A stretch of DNA of 64,000 nt, taken from Marsupella aquatica. Taxonomy: Eukaryota; Marchantiophyta. The position numbers and the translations under genes were made by a program. The notes under the pieces were generated by a model, which was given only the letters and a program-made list of their open reading frames with translations, made no database searches and was not told the DNA's origin. The stretch covers positions 20,646,001-20,710,000 of the forward strand of contig OZ316895.1 of the NCBI GenBank assembly GCA_973895155.1. The letters are read 5' to 3'. Shown here piece after piece: positions 1 to 11,770 of this stretch (positions within the stretch are counted from its first letter, which is position 1; each line of letters starts with the position of its first letter).

Positions 1-696
1 CCCCCATTGCATCTTCTTGTCCCATGTTTCCTGGCCTATCTTGTAAAAGGGGTGGCTCGGCTCTTATTTCCTCAGGCTTGACGTACAAGTCTCTCTCCCA
101 TTCCTTGGTTCTTGCCTCAACCTCTGAATCCACTCTTTATTTTCCTGTTTGCCTTCCTTCCTGGCATTTACCTCCTGCACTGGTATGGCTAGCGGGAGAA
201 ATTGAGCTAATTTGTGCATCTGGCCCTCTGGTCAGCTCTCCTTGAATTACTGCAGGAAGTTGCAGCAAAGTCCAAGGTCTGAACTCCAGGAATGGGAGGA
301 TACTCCTCCGCATAGCCCTCCTTCTACCTTCTCAATGCTCCCCTGTTAGCAACAAGTAAACCCACATTGGGGAAGCTTTCAAACTGATTTTGTTCACCAG
401 CTTTCTCATGATTAGACCAGATTTCTTCCCTTTGGCGTGAGCCTCCACTGGTTGGTTTCCGCTTCCACACCAGACCACAGCTTGGACTTTGGCTTTGATG
501 ACTTTCCAGAATTCAAAGGCCAAATTAATCAAACTCCAGCTATTCCTCTGGTTTTAGTTGCTTCTACCTCAACATGATTCAGCAAAAACTTGGGCCCTAG
601 TTGGCCAGCAGAGCGGATTTTGCTCCACCTCGCCACCTAACTTTACCCTTAAATTAATGGAATATTCTTGGAATATTCTCACATTTGGTTTAAAAC
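1..696. other. Spacer, no gene recognised
   Basis: A minus-strand frame at 332-532 (LAFEFWKVIKAKVQAVVWCG) and adjoining frames look like decayed coding sequence, possibly transposon-derived, but I cannot place them in a family. Confidence 0.3.
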
Positions 697-870
697 CCCC
701 TAGGATTCTTATGATTCTCAGGATTGGATTAAAACAACCCTAATGTTCTTAAACAAAAATTTAAAAGTTTTTCATTAAACCCAATAAAAAACACTATACT
801 TATTTGCATGTGATGGGTTGGAAGAAAATAAATGAGGACTGAGGATTTAACCTTGGGTACTTGTTTGCCA
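697..870 (+). repeat. Dispersed direct repeat, copy A
   Basis: About 170 bp resembling 3500-3672: ATTCTCAGGATTGGATTAAA, CAACCCTAATGTTCTTAAAC, ATTTGCATGTGATGGGTTGG, GAAGAAAATAAATGAG. Class unknown; the two could be terminal repeats of one old element or independent copies. Confidence 0.6.
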
Positions 871-3499
871 CAATTTCCAAAACACAAGGACCATACTTCC
901 TCCAAATTTGCAACTGCAAATCCTCTGGAATTGTGTGTGCCTATCCTCTCCACTTATCACCCTTTATGGGTTTTGGGTTCCATCTTGTCCCCCTGGGCCC
1001 TCAGCTTACAAAATAACGAAACATACGTGCAAACATCCGATGGATATTAAATATCAAATCCGTGAATATTATAACACCATTCTAAGCAACAAGGTCCTTG
1101 TTTATATTTGCAACCGATTAGAAGAGGTGAAGGGTTTTTTAAAATGTGTCTCAAAGTTAATGAACTGAAGGGCCATGGTAATACCTAATGACACGCGTCA
1201 CTTATTCATTGGACCACGTGTCATCAAACCAATGGATTAGGGTGTTCTAATTTCAAGAAGGACAATAGTGAAGCCCAATGGGTTTGTGTTGAGTGTGATG
1301 ATTCCAGTATTTGTAATATTTGCTCTCAGTTTTCAGAAGTGGATGCTCCCATCCCATATGTATGGAGTAACATTAAGAATCTATGGCCCAGTAAGATGTC
1401 TGGCATTTTACAGTAAGATGTCTGGCATTTTACAGAGAGGAGTAGTGGATGACTTCTTTGGCTTGTTAAGTGCAATATCACCTCTAATGTCTTGTAGTGA
1501 GATTTTGTTGGAATCTTCTGGAGAACTTTGATATATGTAGTCCCGTATGTAGTTTAAATTGTGTGCTAAAGCCCCAATGGCTTTCACACATTGCCAAATA
1601 TTATATGGCAATGTGTTTGTTTAGTGTACTGTCTTGCCACTTAATGGTACATTAAATAAAATGTGCATTCATGATTGAATCTCTTCCCAACAGATTTTTT
1701 TTATAACAAATGAAGGGTGTTTTAAATCCTCAAATCTATCTGATTATAATAACATAGGCAAATTTTATATAGGACTGAAAATTCTTTTTAGAACGAACAA
1801 GATACATTTTAATGTTCTTCCAAAATATAACAAGGGGTACCTGGGGGGGCCTTCGGTCACAGGTATGTCTCATTACATTTCCCTTAGTGAGGGCCCAGGG
1901 TCTTGTCCTCAAATTCAGGCCCTTTTGGTTTAACAGGTCTTGCTTCTTGTTCTTCACAGCATGCTCAGGCAACCCGTCAGGTGATTTCCTTACTGACTGA
2001 GTTGACCTAGCCTTCTTTGCAGTGGAGTCAGACCTGCTCTTGATATTGCTTCATTGCTTCTCCTAAAGACTCTCCTCCGAGCTCTCCTCCAAACCCCATA
2101 GCTTCAACCATGCAGGTGTAGAGCCTGAAAATCCCCAATGCTTGTCCTGGTTGCGGTAGGGTGGTTCTTGAATTCATATCACTCTTTCATTGCCCATCAA
2201 CAGCTCATCCAGCTTGTTACTCACTGAGGTCCATGAGAAGGTTCCCTTGATCAGCTCACCACCAAGGAATCATAAGCAAATGAAGCTGACATAATCTAGC
2301 AAGCTCCTGCTGCTTGATCCAATTTTGCTGCTTAATAAGTCACTACGAACTTAAGTGCTTCCTCCAGGAGACATGCCCATCTATCAATGTGATGCCTGAT
2401 TTATATTGCTCATCACAGCCCCAAACTTTGCTTGACCAGTCTCCAAACTTTGCTAGACTGAAACAGATCCCAACTCCACTTTTGTCTATTGCACAGTCAT
2501 AGAGTGTGCTCTGCCATGAGAGATAGTAAACAAGTCATGTGACAAAATTCTTTGTGAAAACTCCAAAGGAACACTCCTTACACCCCTGTGCCTTGCGCTC
2601 GTGAAGCCATCAGTACAATAGTCCAATGGGATACTACTTACAGGCATATTATGCTCAGGGTCTCGCTATATGGAGACCTCCCCATCACCTGCGACATTTT
2701 TAGGCCTTGCACCCCTATAAAGTTGGAATATTCCTAAAGTCTTCCCATAGAACCAATAAAATGACCCTATTTTTTGTCGCACGTGATATGTCATTTTTGT
2801 GGAAGTGAAACCCTTGAGTATTTATGCCCTTTATTGCAACCCTAATCTTACTTAAGGCTGCCCAATGAATCCTCCATACCATTCAATGTTGTAGTGGGTT
2901 CCATGGATACAGTTAATTTTTGATATTTCTGCTTCCCTTTATGTATTATATTATAATACACTTATTACAAAAACGATTCACCCCTAAAACCAAGTAATGA
3001 TACCTGGCCAATTTGGGAACATGGAAGTTTTAAAAGGCAGACTAAAAAGCCAATCAAAGTACAACAGAGTAAAAGCATGGACAGGGATAACAAACAGAAT
3101 AACAAGTAGGCTTAAATTCAAAAGAAGATGACAAATGCATAACCCAAGAAGAAAGAAGAAAGATAGATTTGTCACGCAATAGTGTGATGATATTGTCCAT
3201 ATTAGTGTTGCAAGTGTAAGTAGGTTTGAGAGGGGAATGTTTAGGAAATGACATAAGTTCTTTATAACACAAAACCAAAAATGTTCTTGTACACTTCACA
3301 GATTTTTTTCATCAGTCCAGGATCATACATGGTATCTTCAGAGTTTCATTAACTTAACCAATAATGAAGTTTTTAGTTTTATCAACCATTAGTCATCTCG
3401 GGGGCCTCAATCCAAGGGGTGTCCCATATCATGCACTAAGTTTTGGGGGAATAAACACCCTAAAACTAAAGTCAATAAAGTTTTTTTAGGAATTATTTT
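871..3499. other. AT-rich spacer
   Basis: No gene recognised. It contains the 22-23 bp tandem at 1389-1434, a G-box CCACGTG near 1214, and otherwise decayed sequence between the two copies of the direct repeat. Confidence 0.3.
1389..1434 (+). repeat. 22-23 bp tandem duplication
   Basis: CAGTAAGATGTCTGGCATTT plus TA occurs twice in direct succession. Confidence 0.85.
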
Positions 3500-3672
3500 A
3501 CCCCTATAGTTCCTATAATTCTCAAAATTGGATTAAAATAACCCCAATGTTCTTAAACAAACATCTAAAAGTATTTCACTAAACTCAACAAAAAAACCCT
3601 ATATTTATTCGCGCGTGATGGGTCGGAAGAAAAGAAGTGAGAACCCTGGGTTAGTCAGGTGCTTGTGAAGGA
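3500..3672 (+). repeat. Dispersed direct repeat, copy B
   Basis: ATTCTCAAAATTGGATTAAA, TAACCCCAATGTTCTTAAAC, ATTCGCGCGTGATGGGTCGG and GAAGAAAAGAAGTGAG parallel copy A 2.8 kb upstream. Confidence 0.6.
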
Positions 3673-5702
3673 TTGAAGGTATCAGAAATTAAAATTTTTA
3701 GTAGTCTGCTTTGTTGAGCAGCGCCAGTCCAGGGGAGGAGATGGACACCAGAGCCACCCGGCTCCAACATATGCTTGTTTTGAATCTGCAAGTAATATTG
3801 AGGATATGGAGAACAGTCCATACCGTTTATAATGCTAATTGGACTGCCTGGAGGAGGGGGTGGCAGCCTTCTACAAATAGGCTGGTAAGATAGACTAGCA
3901 TTAATATTTTTCTGGTAATTGAATTGATTTGCAAAACATATTGGAGGAGTAAAAATGTCACATTCCTAGAACAATCCACCATTTTCCATATCTCAGGGCA
4001 GCTCAGTGCTGGGAGGGATGCTGCCTAAACTCCCAGACCCTGGAATCACCAGGACATGGTGACTATCTGGGTTGGTGAGTTTCACACACCCCCATTTCTG
4101 GTTGGCGGGGCAGCTTCCCACTCTCCTTTATGGCCCGCATTAGGGTTCCACGCCACATTTGCCTCCTTATTCCTGGAGTGTGTCTACTCTATCGGTGATG
4201 GGAACTACCACATTCTTCAATGTGGCCAAAAAAAAATATATATATATAGTAATTAATCTACAAAAGCTGGCAAGTCATGATATTTGACCAGAAAAGTAGC
4301 AATAGTAAAACCCAGTGAATAATAGTAGTTGACTAAAGTCGCGGAGAAGACTGGCATCGTAGAAGAAAGAACTGACTCCAATGTGACAAAAGGTGGAAGT
4401 CTGAGAACCAAGACTTCCCCCTTGTATTGGCCCAAAGGAGCTAACCATGATGCGATGCAATGCAATGCAATCTTGAATGGCGATGAACACAATGTCGTAC
4501 TCAACTGAACAGATATAGAAGAATATAATTTGTTGTTCTCATTGAAAAAAACACATTGAAACTATCCATTTACATAACACTGCCAAAGAAGAAAAAGCGC
4601 CACATAGAGGAAGAATGTTATTCTACTCTGATACCTCGGTCTTTTGCCCTTTTTGTGCTCCAGTTGTCACAACACTCAATTGTATAAATTTTAATTGACA
4701 CTCCACCCCCAAGATCTAGGGGCATGAGTGGACTCAAGTTTCAGATTGACTTGTTGCCATTTTTTAAAGAATACCATTTTTTAAAGAATATCCAACTTCC
4801 AAGCATCTCGTTTGGATCTGACACTTTCTCCTCTTGTACATTATTTGATGAGGGCATTTTGATTCTGACCAAAGTGGCTATATCAGAACAAGAAGCTAGA
4901 TTGCAACTACTGGGCTGCTAAGCAAATGGATCTCAAAATGGAGAAAACTATGTGAAAGGGTTGAAAAAGATCCTCAATGGATCAAAAGGTGAAAGAAATT
5001 TATGTAGACAGCTCAAATCCCATTTTAGACTCTGAAGAGTGAACAATCACGTTTTCTATGTTAAAGAAGGATCTAAATTGGGACGTTGCAAATATTGTCA
5101 AAGCACAAAGTAGATTCTCCACAACAAATTGAACCCTTATTTCCTAGGAGATAGAATCAAAAAGGCTTGAGCAGCGTACATCTTAACAATTTTCTTTACG
5201 GACCCCACTAGAGGTCCCTTCCAAAATTTGAGACTCCACATTGCGCCATGTCATTGAAACGCGCTGAACAGGTACGGATTGGTTTACAAAATAAAATTGC
5301 TTCAACATTCGTATCTGTGGCATGATTTTGGTAGAATTGAGGACGCCATGCCGTAAGCCTTGATGTAAAAATGTTTGAAAAATAAGCATTTTATTTACCC
5401 TCAGTAACAGACTATTCAATTAGTAGGAGCCCACCTTCAGTTTTTTTACCCTGAGTAACCGCTGCCCACCCGCATTCTGAATTGTGTTTCAATTGAATAA
5501 TAATTCTAAATCTCTCTCGGCAAGTTGATCTGATGACAAAGTAATCATGACAATTTTCTCGACCTTCTGCTGCCACAAAGGAAGAAGTGGACATGATTCT
5601 ATGTTGGATCACCCAACACTCCTTTCCATGGCGTCATCATTGCAGTTCCTAACTCGGTGATGCCTCTCGTTACTGTTAGATTGTCCAACGCATGAGGCAC
5701 GA
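3673..5702. other. Spacer
   Basis: No gene recognised. A partial CACTGCCAAAGAAG repeat lies at 4571-4612, and GATGCGATGCAATGCAATGC is at 4449-4468. Confidence 0.3.
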
Positions 5703-5903
5703 GTGAACGAAAGAGAAGCAAGCTTAGCAGGGTTCAATAAGGGCCTTGTCTACATGCAAATGGTGTTGAAGAGCCTGAGCATGAAAGAAGGACATAGTTA
5801 TAAGAAGTATCAACAGATGATCAAGGGAGTCGATGCGGACGGTAATGGGAAGGTGGACTTTCAGGAGTTCAAGGAGTTGATGTGGTCTCATGCTTTCCAT
5901 TAA
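5703..5903 (+). pseudogene. Calmodulin-like protein C-terminal fragment (one EF-hand)
   Basis: The frame ends MIKGVDADGNGKVDFQEFKE-LMWSHAFH. DADGNGKVDFQE is a complete EF-hand loop (D1, D3, N5, K7, D9, E12), and VLKSL-MKEG with QQMIKGVDADG is typical of plant CML proteins between EF-hands 3 and 4. Upstream, EASLAGFNKGLVYMQMVLKSL looks like EF-hand 3 with its loop deleted. There is no N-terminal half nearby and no start codon of its own: the frame opens with GTG. I read it as a duplicated or retrocopied gene fragment, with the sequence after the stop as remains of its 3' UTR. It could also be the last exon of a gene whose earlier exons I missed. Confidence 0.6.
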
Positions 5904-6974
5904 TAGGGGCTGCAAAAGACAAAGCTTCGTTCCAACTTTCAGGAGTAGCGGGACTGTTGTACATTTACTCCTCTCTGCACGAGCTACGACGACTTCATGG
6001 AATGAAAGCTGGAGGAATTTGGTCGGCCAGTTGTCCCTGTTCTACTTACCTATGACACAGGTGCGGCATCCACACATCTATACAATGTCACAAAGACCAT
6101 CAAAAACTGAGGACTCTACCTCAAGCTCGTCAAACAGAATTTCCGGAGATGCGCATTGCAGCGAACTTCCATTTCTTCAAATGCTTTACTGACAAATAAT
6201 TTACAATGATTGCCATCGCGCAACCAAAACGTCATAATAATAATTGAAATCTCATCCTAACCTACTCACTATACCTCAACTTTTTCTACATTATAAAGGC
6301 CGTGGCTCTATGGTCTCCGTGTAGATGTATGCCCCAGCGCCTTCTCTGCCGCAAGGGGCACATAGAGCAAACCAGATAAACAACCATCATGTAAAGAGCC
6401 TTCCGCTTTGCAGAACAAGAACAGTCGACAATCATGTAGAGCCGTTTCTTGTTGTGTCAATTACAAGTGAGAGAGATGAGGTTTTTTTTGAAGCAGGAGA
6501 GGAGGCGCTGAGAAATTGCTAGGCGATTGAGGGGCGCAAATAGACAAGAAGAACTAGATTGAAGGGGAAACCAATCATTAAACCAAGGAAGAATCACAAA
6601 CAATTCATAAGGACAGTACACGATCAAAATTGCCAGAAGAGATCAGAGGACTGTTCCCTGTAGAAGCGAGAAGGAGAGAAATCCACAACCACCACAGGTA
6701 GCTCTACCACCTTGCTTTCGACTTGTGCTGCTCTTTCCACTATTTTCCTGGTCATTATGAAGAAGATTACAAATTCACATTTGTATGAGGTAATTTCATT
6801 AAAATTCGTAAAACTATCTCATCATAATAGTCTCTGATACCATAACATTTTGGACCATAATAGCCTCTCACAACTTGAGTTAAAGCTAATATTACATACA
6901 TAATTTTTACTCAAAGAAGGCCTAAAAAATGTAGCCAGGGGGTCCATGAAATAATTGTTGCTGGTGTCCTGAAT
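5904..6974. other. Spacer downstream of the CML fragment
   Basis: No gene recognised; possible remains of the CML 3' UTR at the left end. Confidence 0.3.
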
Positions 6975-7180
6975 GTCACCTTGTGTGAAGGAGAAGAACC
7001 TGGGAATATTCCTTATCTAGGTGTCCTAGATTTAAGGATAACCATTAGATTCTAACAATTGGGTTTGTGGCTAGGCTGAAAATTGGCTAATCAAAGATAA
7101 AAATCCTAGCAACCTGGCCTTTTGCAAAACAATAACGACAGAGGTGAAATCTAGCAAATATTAGCATCTAATGTAATCAT
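6975..7180 (+). repeat. Interspersed repeat family, copy 1
   Basis: Shared words with copies at 17595-17730, 37685-37935 and 55500-55645 (reverse): TTGTGTGAAGGAGAAGA, GGAATATTC, CCTAGATTTAAGGATAACC, ATTAGATTCT and ACTGGCTAAT-like ends. No coding content; class unknown. Confidence 0.55.
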
Positions 7181-8844
7181 GTGAGGAAGTTTTGCCTAGC
7201 TTGGCTCTCAAGTGGCACCTGCAAGGGATATTAATTTCAGGTGGGAAGTCATTTGATGTCTTTGAGTTCCATTTGGTTTAGAGGCATAAAACCAATAGGA
7301 AAGAGCATAAACGATACTTCAGTTTGTTCTTGATTTTGTGGGAAAGATGTTGAGATCAAATCGGACAACATGTTATAATGGGACATGCAACAATGAGTTG
7401 ACACTGACAAAGAGAGTAGGTACCCCTGCTGTGCTATGTCCACGGCCGTGAGAGAACAATCATTATGAGTTACATAACAAGTACATCCACCATAGCCTAG
7501 TTCACTATGACCTGATCTCTCTCACCACCGCTCTCACCTTCACTGCCTGTGTATATAAATAACTGAACTATCAAATGTGAGTACAACTTTATGTTCTCCT
7601 TGGGTTTTAATACCCCCTCCCATGATCTATGGGAACTTGGAACTTAAACAAGCGTCATTCTAGTATGCGAAAGCCTGACTAGTACTATGGAAAAAAATAG
7701 GTTATACTAGAGGCATAACCTAACAAAAGAGAAGGGAATTAAACCCTAACTAAGGATGCAAGCAACAAAACACAAATATTTTACCTTTGGTTGACAAGGG
7801 AAAATCCGTAGGGACACTTACTTGCTAGAACGTCAATCAATCAAAAGAATTATAAAGATGCATTTAATTTGTTTATGGCCCCCAAAAAGTGCCTTCCAAA
7901 TTCATTGGCACCACGTGCACCCACATCATGAATTTCCATCCCAAGCAAGATAGTCTATGTCACACAATTATAAGTACCATTAGAGTATATCATGTCCTCT
8001 AAGTTCATAGCTTTTATATATGTGCTATTTGATCAATTGAGGGTTTTGATACGTTTGGAGGGATAGTTTTCTCCTTCTGGTGACTTGAGGGCCTCATCTT
8101 TCAATGTTGAGCCTTCAAACATGAGCTCTGGCGACTGTGGTGTGGCCGACCAGGTTGTGTGCACGTGAATGTGGAATCCTTGAGTACAAGGTGCGTCAGA
8201 CTTGACATACATGTGTGATTGGATTGGGTGGAACTTGTGTGTTGTTGGAATTGATTGCATTTTGATTTTTGTGAAAATAAAAATTGAATGATCATACGCA
8301 AACTCTAGTGTGCAAACTGTACCGACAAAATTAAGTTTAGTTTTATTTTGACTTTGTTTACGATGGTTCATGACAACTTGAATCAATACGATTTGTATTT
8401 GATGTGGATTTGAGGTATCTCAAATCATTGGTGCTTTTGATTGAATTCTGCTATTCAATCTGGTTCAATGCAAGCATGTATGGTGGAGCTTGCTTGAGTA
8501 ACAAAGAGCACTGCAATGTTGTTGGATCTAGTTGATTGATGGTTAGGTTTGTTGATTGCAAATCTAATCATTTTTGTGAAGGTTGTATTTTGTGTGCTGA
8601 TTTGTACAAGTTTAGGTCATCATGAGTAATATTGATGTTTTCACAAAGGAGACTATTTTGAAGCTATTACAATGGTAAGTAATTGATGATGTACTTCAAG
8701 TCATGTTGGGAAAGACCCCGGGAAAAACAGTCATTTTGGAGGAGAGCACATAGAAAAATTTATAAGTACTGCTGGGTAATATAGTATATATGGAGAAGCC
8801 GATATAACCAAATCTCACAAGGAGATGACTCAATTTTGGCCCGA
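7181..8844. other. Spacer upstream of the copia element
   Basis: A 117-codon minus-strand frame at 8033-8386 has no family match. Any copia gag or 5' LTR that belonged here cannot be recognised; MSNIDVFTKETI at 8621 is a weak gag-start candidate. Confidence 0.3.
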
Positions 8845-8848
8845 ATTT

Positions 8849-9390
8849 TGGCATTCCCTGCTAGATCACATGTGAGAATGGTTTGGCTATCTTGCGGATG
8901 AATGAGCTTATTTTTTATTAGTAGTCCTATAAATTATGTTTCTGTAAGCATTGCATTTTTGAAAAGCAACATAGGTGTGCTTTGGTGGTGGAACTCATTA
9001 TTCCAAAGTGATTCTTGAGTATATACATAGCCACGTGTGAGGTTCATCCCCAATTCCCTAACACTCTAAAAAGTTGTACTATGTTTAATTCATTGACAAT
9101 TACTGAAGATTGGTGTGGATTTATTTTATGACATATAAGTCTAATGTCTTGCCCATTTTTAAGAAGTGGAAGGCCCATGTACGGCTCCAATCAGACTGGA
9201 AACATAGTTTAATATTTGCATACAATTCAAGAATGAAAAGTCTACATTCAGACAATGACACAGAGTACATTTCAGTGTACAAACTATGAGATCCTATTGT
9301 CTATAAGCTTCTTGTTAGTAAAGATGTTTACTTCAATAAATCCAGATTATTGAAGGAGGGGGAGAATACTCAGACTACCAAATGAAAATC
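8849..9390 (+). pseudogene. Copia GAG-pre-integrase and integrase remnant
   Basis: Reading across stops: a WHSLLDHM segment (equivalent of WHRRLGHM), CKHCIFEKQHR (zinc-binding part of the pre-integrase region), VILEYIHSHV, FIDNY, LPIFKKWKAHV, SLHSDNDTEYIS (equivalent of LRSDNGGEY) and SKDVYFNKSRLLKEGEN. The order and spacing are those of plant copia Pol. At least five in-frame stops. Confidence 0.8.
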
Positions 9391-9724
9391 TTTCATCCCG
9401 GATCTTATTGAGGAGAAGATTGATCATTCAGAGGGAGGTTCATGATTGAAGAGAAGGAGATCCTCCAAGTATGGAATTGGGTCGTGTGCCACAAGAAGAA
9501 GAGGGGTTTATTGATGCTAGTCAATAGCAAGTGATTGCTACTTAGCTTCACATTGTACTAGCAGATGCGGACCAACAGGATTCATCAACTAGAAAAACGT
9601 TTGGTTGCATTGTTCTCGCTATATAGATTACAATAAGCTAGATCAAATGGATGTTGTCACATTGTTCCTCGATCTATGGTACCTTGGAAGAAATGATCTT
9701 CATGAGACGGCTGATCAGTTTTAT

Positions 9725-9931
9725 TTTTATTTATTTTGAATTTTGAATTTTTTTATAGCGCCTTAATAAAGCCTTACCAATTTTAGGGGCTATTCACTTG
9801 CAATAGGGCCTTTTTTCTGAAAGGGAAATCTGTGAAACCCCACACAAAGGGAAGAGTAAGCCACAATAGTTGAACCCGAGACCTATCAATATTTACTCAA
9901 GTGAGCTACCACAAAGTCATGCCTCTGGGCA
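9725..9931 (-). mobile_element. tRNA-derived SINE with TSD, nested in copia RT
   Basis: Flanked by GCTGATCAGTTTTAT (9710-9724) and GCTGATAGGTTTTAT (9932-9946), 13 of 15 bases alike, with the copia reading frame resuming on each side. On the minus strand the head carries an A box TAGCTCACTTG (9909-9899), an exact fit to TRGYNNANNNG, and about 33 nt further a B box-like GGTCTCGGGTTCAACTATT (GGTTCAACT at 9876-9868). The tail is A-rich (T-rich at 9725-9760 on the plus strand). The layout resembles the plant Au SINE family, but family assignment needs alignment. Confidence 0.8.
9899..9909 (-). promoter_or_regulatory. RNA polymerase III A box of the SINE
   Basis: TAGCTCACTTG on the minus strand fits TRGYNNANNNG. 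A B box-like GGTTCAACT follows at 9876-9868. Spacing is normal for an internal type 2 promoter. Confidence 0.65.
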
Positions 9932-10734
9932 GCTGATAGGTTTTATGACAAAAGGGTAGAAGGAATTGGTTTGTTGATTGCTAAAATCCTTGTTTGGGTT
10001 GAAGAATTTACCAAGATAGTGGAATAAATGGTTTGACAATTGGATCGTGAACAAAGCTTTCACAACTTGATTGAGTATGTTCGATCCTTGTGTATACTTA
10101 AATGACATGTATTTGAAATCATGGAAGAATGTTGTCTTTAATTGGGTTCATTAATTTAGTGGTTAATGTGGATGACATGCTTATTGCAACCAAAGATAGA
10201 TCTGAGATTGGTAAGCTCAAAACACTACTTAGTGTAGAGTTTAAGATGAAGGACTTAAGGCCAACTAAGAGGATTTTGAATATGGAGATTATTAGGGACT
10301 TGGAGGCTCGTAGGCTATGATTGATGTTGGAAATTATGCAAGGAAGGTAATCATCAGGGTCAACAAGGGGGATAGCAAGCTAGTAAGTACCCATTTGGCT
10401 GTAAACTTCAAGTTGTCATCAGTTTTCTCTCCTACAAATGCAATAGAGAAGAGGCTGATATCAAAGGCTCCTTATGATAAGGCAATGAGAAGTCTCATCA
10501 TGTATTTGATGGCTTACACTAGACCTGATCTTGTCATGGCTATGGGTACTTAAGGTGAGCAGGTACATGTCAAATTCATGAAAGGTACATTGGAAAGCAA
10601 TGAAGTGGATTATCAAGTACTTGAAGGGTACCATGGACCATGGTCTTCTATTTGATGCAAATGCATAGAATGCTAAATCATTGATTGACTACGTAGATTT
10701 TGACAATGGACAAGATTTGGATCAAAGGGGTTGA

Positions 10735-11042
10735 GTTTACCATCGGACTTAGTCTGCCTGATAAAATGATACTTGATGTCAATTTGCTTCACTTTATTGT
10801 CAATTATTTGGTTCACAACAAGTTGGAACACACTCTTACTATCACAATGGAGCTTGAACACATTCCCTATGACAATCTCATCTTAGTGAGAAGTCTCTTG
10901 GAACCAAATTGGTTCCATTGTTGCTTCCACTGTTGCAACATACTCCACTTATGTAGTAGACTACGCTATGCAATTTTGCAAAATAGACCTCCATCTTATG
11001 AATTCATCGCCCAATGTGAAAGCATACCCTGTTGTTGATCTC
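10735..11042 (-). pseudogene. Inverted copia RNase H segment
   Basis: Read on the minus strand: RSTTGYAFTLGDEF, RWRSILQN, VEYVATVEATMEPIWFQ, KLHCDSKSVFQLVVNQ, KHFI-type IDIKYHFIRQT. This is exactly what should follow the plus-strand piece ending DLDQR at 10732. The segment is thus inverted in place; its ends are about 10735 and 11042. Confidence 0.82.
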
Positions 11043-11363
11043 ACCTATGCCTTAAATACAAAAGTAATCCCTGGGGAGAGTTTTTTTACTTAATAGACAC
11101 GGTGATATATGCTGCACGTTCTGCAATCATGCCTAAAGGAGGAGTCTAGGAGAGGGTAGTTGAAAATCTGTTAGAGTGAGTGTGATGGTTTGGATGATCT
11201 TGTTTCCATGTAATAGGCTACGGCTTAGTTTTAATTTGGTTTAGTTAGTTAGAGAGGGGTGGGGAGAGCAGGAACCAGTTTGACTTTTGTCCAAAAGTTT
11301 CCACTGAGGAAACATACAAGCTAGCAATATTACCCTCCCCTAGACTATAGCCAATGGGGAGAT

Positions 11364-11770
11364 TGTTAGCCCTTTACTCTTTGGTCTAGAGTTACAACTG
11401 TTACTGTAGTTAGGATTATCCTTAGTCGCAAACTTGGTTAGGCTAGTCATGTTGCACAATACATCCCCAAGTGATGTTTGCTTGGATATGAGGAACTCAG
11501 GTTCATTGTTACAAGGTCAGTTGAAAGATATGGAGATCTTGTATTGCAAAGTCTTGGTATGGCTAACGGGCCTAGAGTGCAGTAAAACTCTTTTTTATGT
11601 CCATAGACATAGCCTCAACTTAGGTGAACGACACATCTCTTTGTGTTGGCTTCTTGCGTTGGATGATCATGGGCTTGCCGTTGTGAATGTCATCTTTACT
11701 CAACAGATTGTGGGTTTGGACATGTATGGAAATGAGTTCCACTTGAATCCTTTTTTTTATATATTTGATG
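11364..11770 (+). repeat. Copia 3' LTR
   Basis: Starts TGTTAG directly after the polypurine tract. It contains the copia-type R-U5 block CATAGACATAGCCTCA...GTGAACGACACATCTCTTTGTGTTGG at about 11601-11653. The 3' boundary is not clear. Confidence 0.65.

Larger units (their letters stand above)
9600..10732 (+). pseudogene. Copia reverse transcriptase remnant
   Basis: Recognisable pieces are MDVVT-FL and TLEEMIFMRR (9648-9710), KSLFGLKNLPR (about 9984-10020), DPCVYLND, VDDMLIATKDRSEIGKLKTL (10165-10230; VDDM is the catalytic motif), EFKMKDLRPTKRILNMEIIRD, LISKAPYDKAMRSLIMYLMA and YTRPDLVMAMG, then KYLKGTMDHGLLFDA. A SINE interrupts it at 9725-9931. It breaks off after DYVDFDNGQDLDQR at about 10732, where an inverted segment begins. 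Confidence 0.82.
8845..11770 (+). mobile_element. Decayed Ty1-copia retrotransposon with 3' LTR, SINE insertion and internal inversion
   Basis: Copia domains in order: GAG-pre-integrase (8849-8960), integrase (8945-9390), RT (about 9600-10560), RNase H (10560-11042), polypurine tract CCAATGGGGAGAT (11351-11363) and a 3' LTR starting TGTTAG at 11364. Every part has stops and frameshifts. No 5' LTR, primer-binding site or convincing gag was found upstream of 8845, so the 5' part is missing or unrecognisable. Confidence 0.85.
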
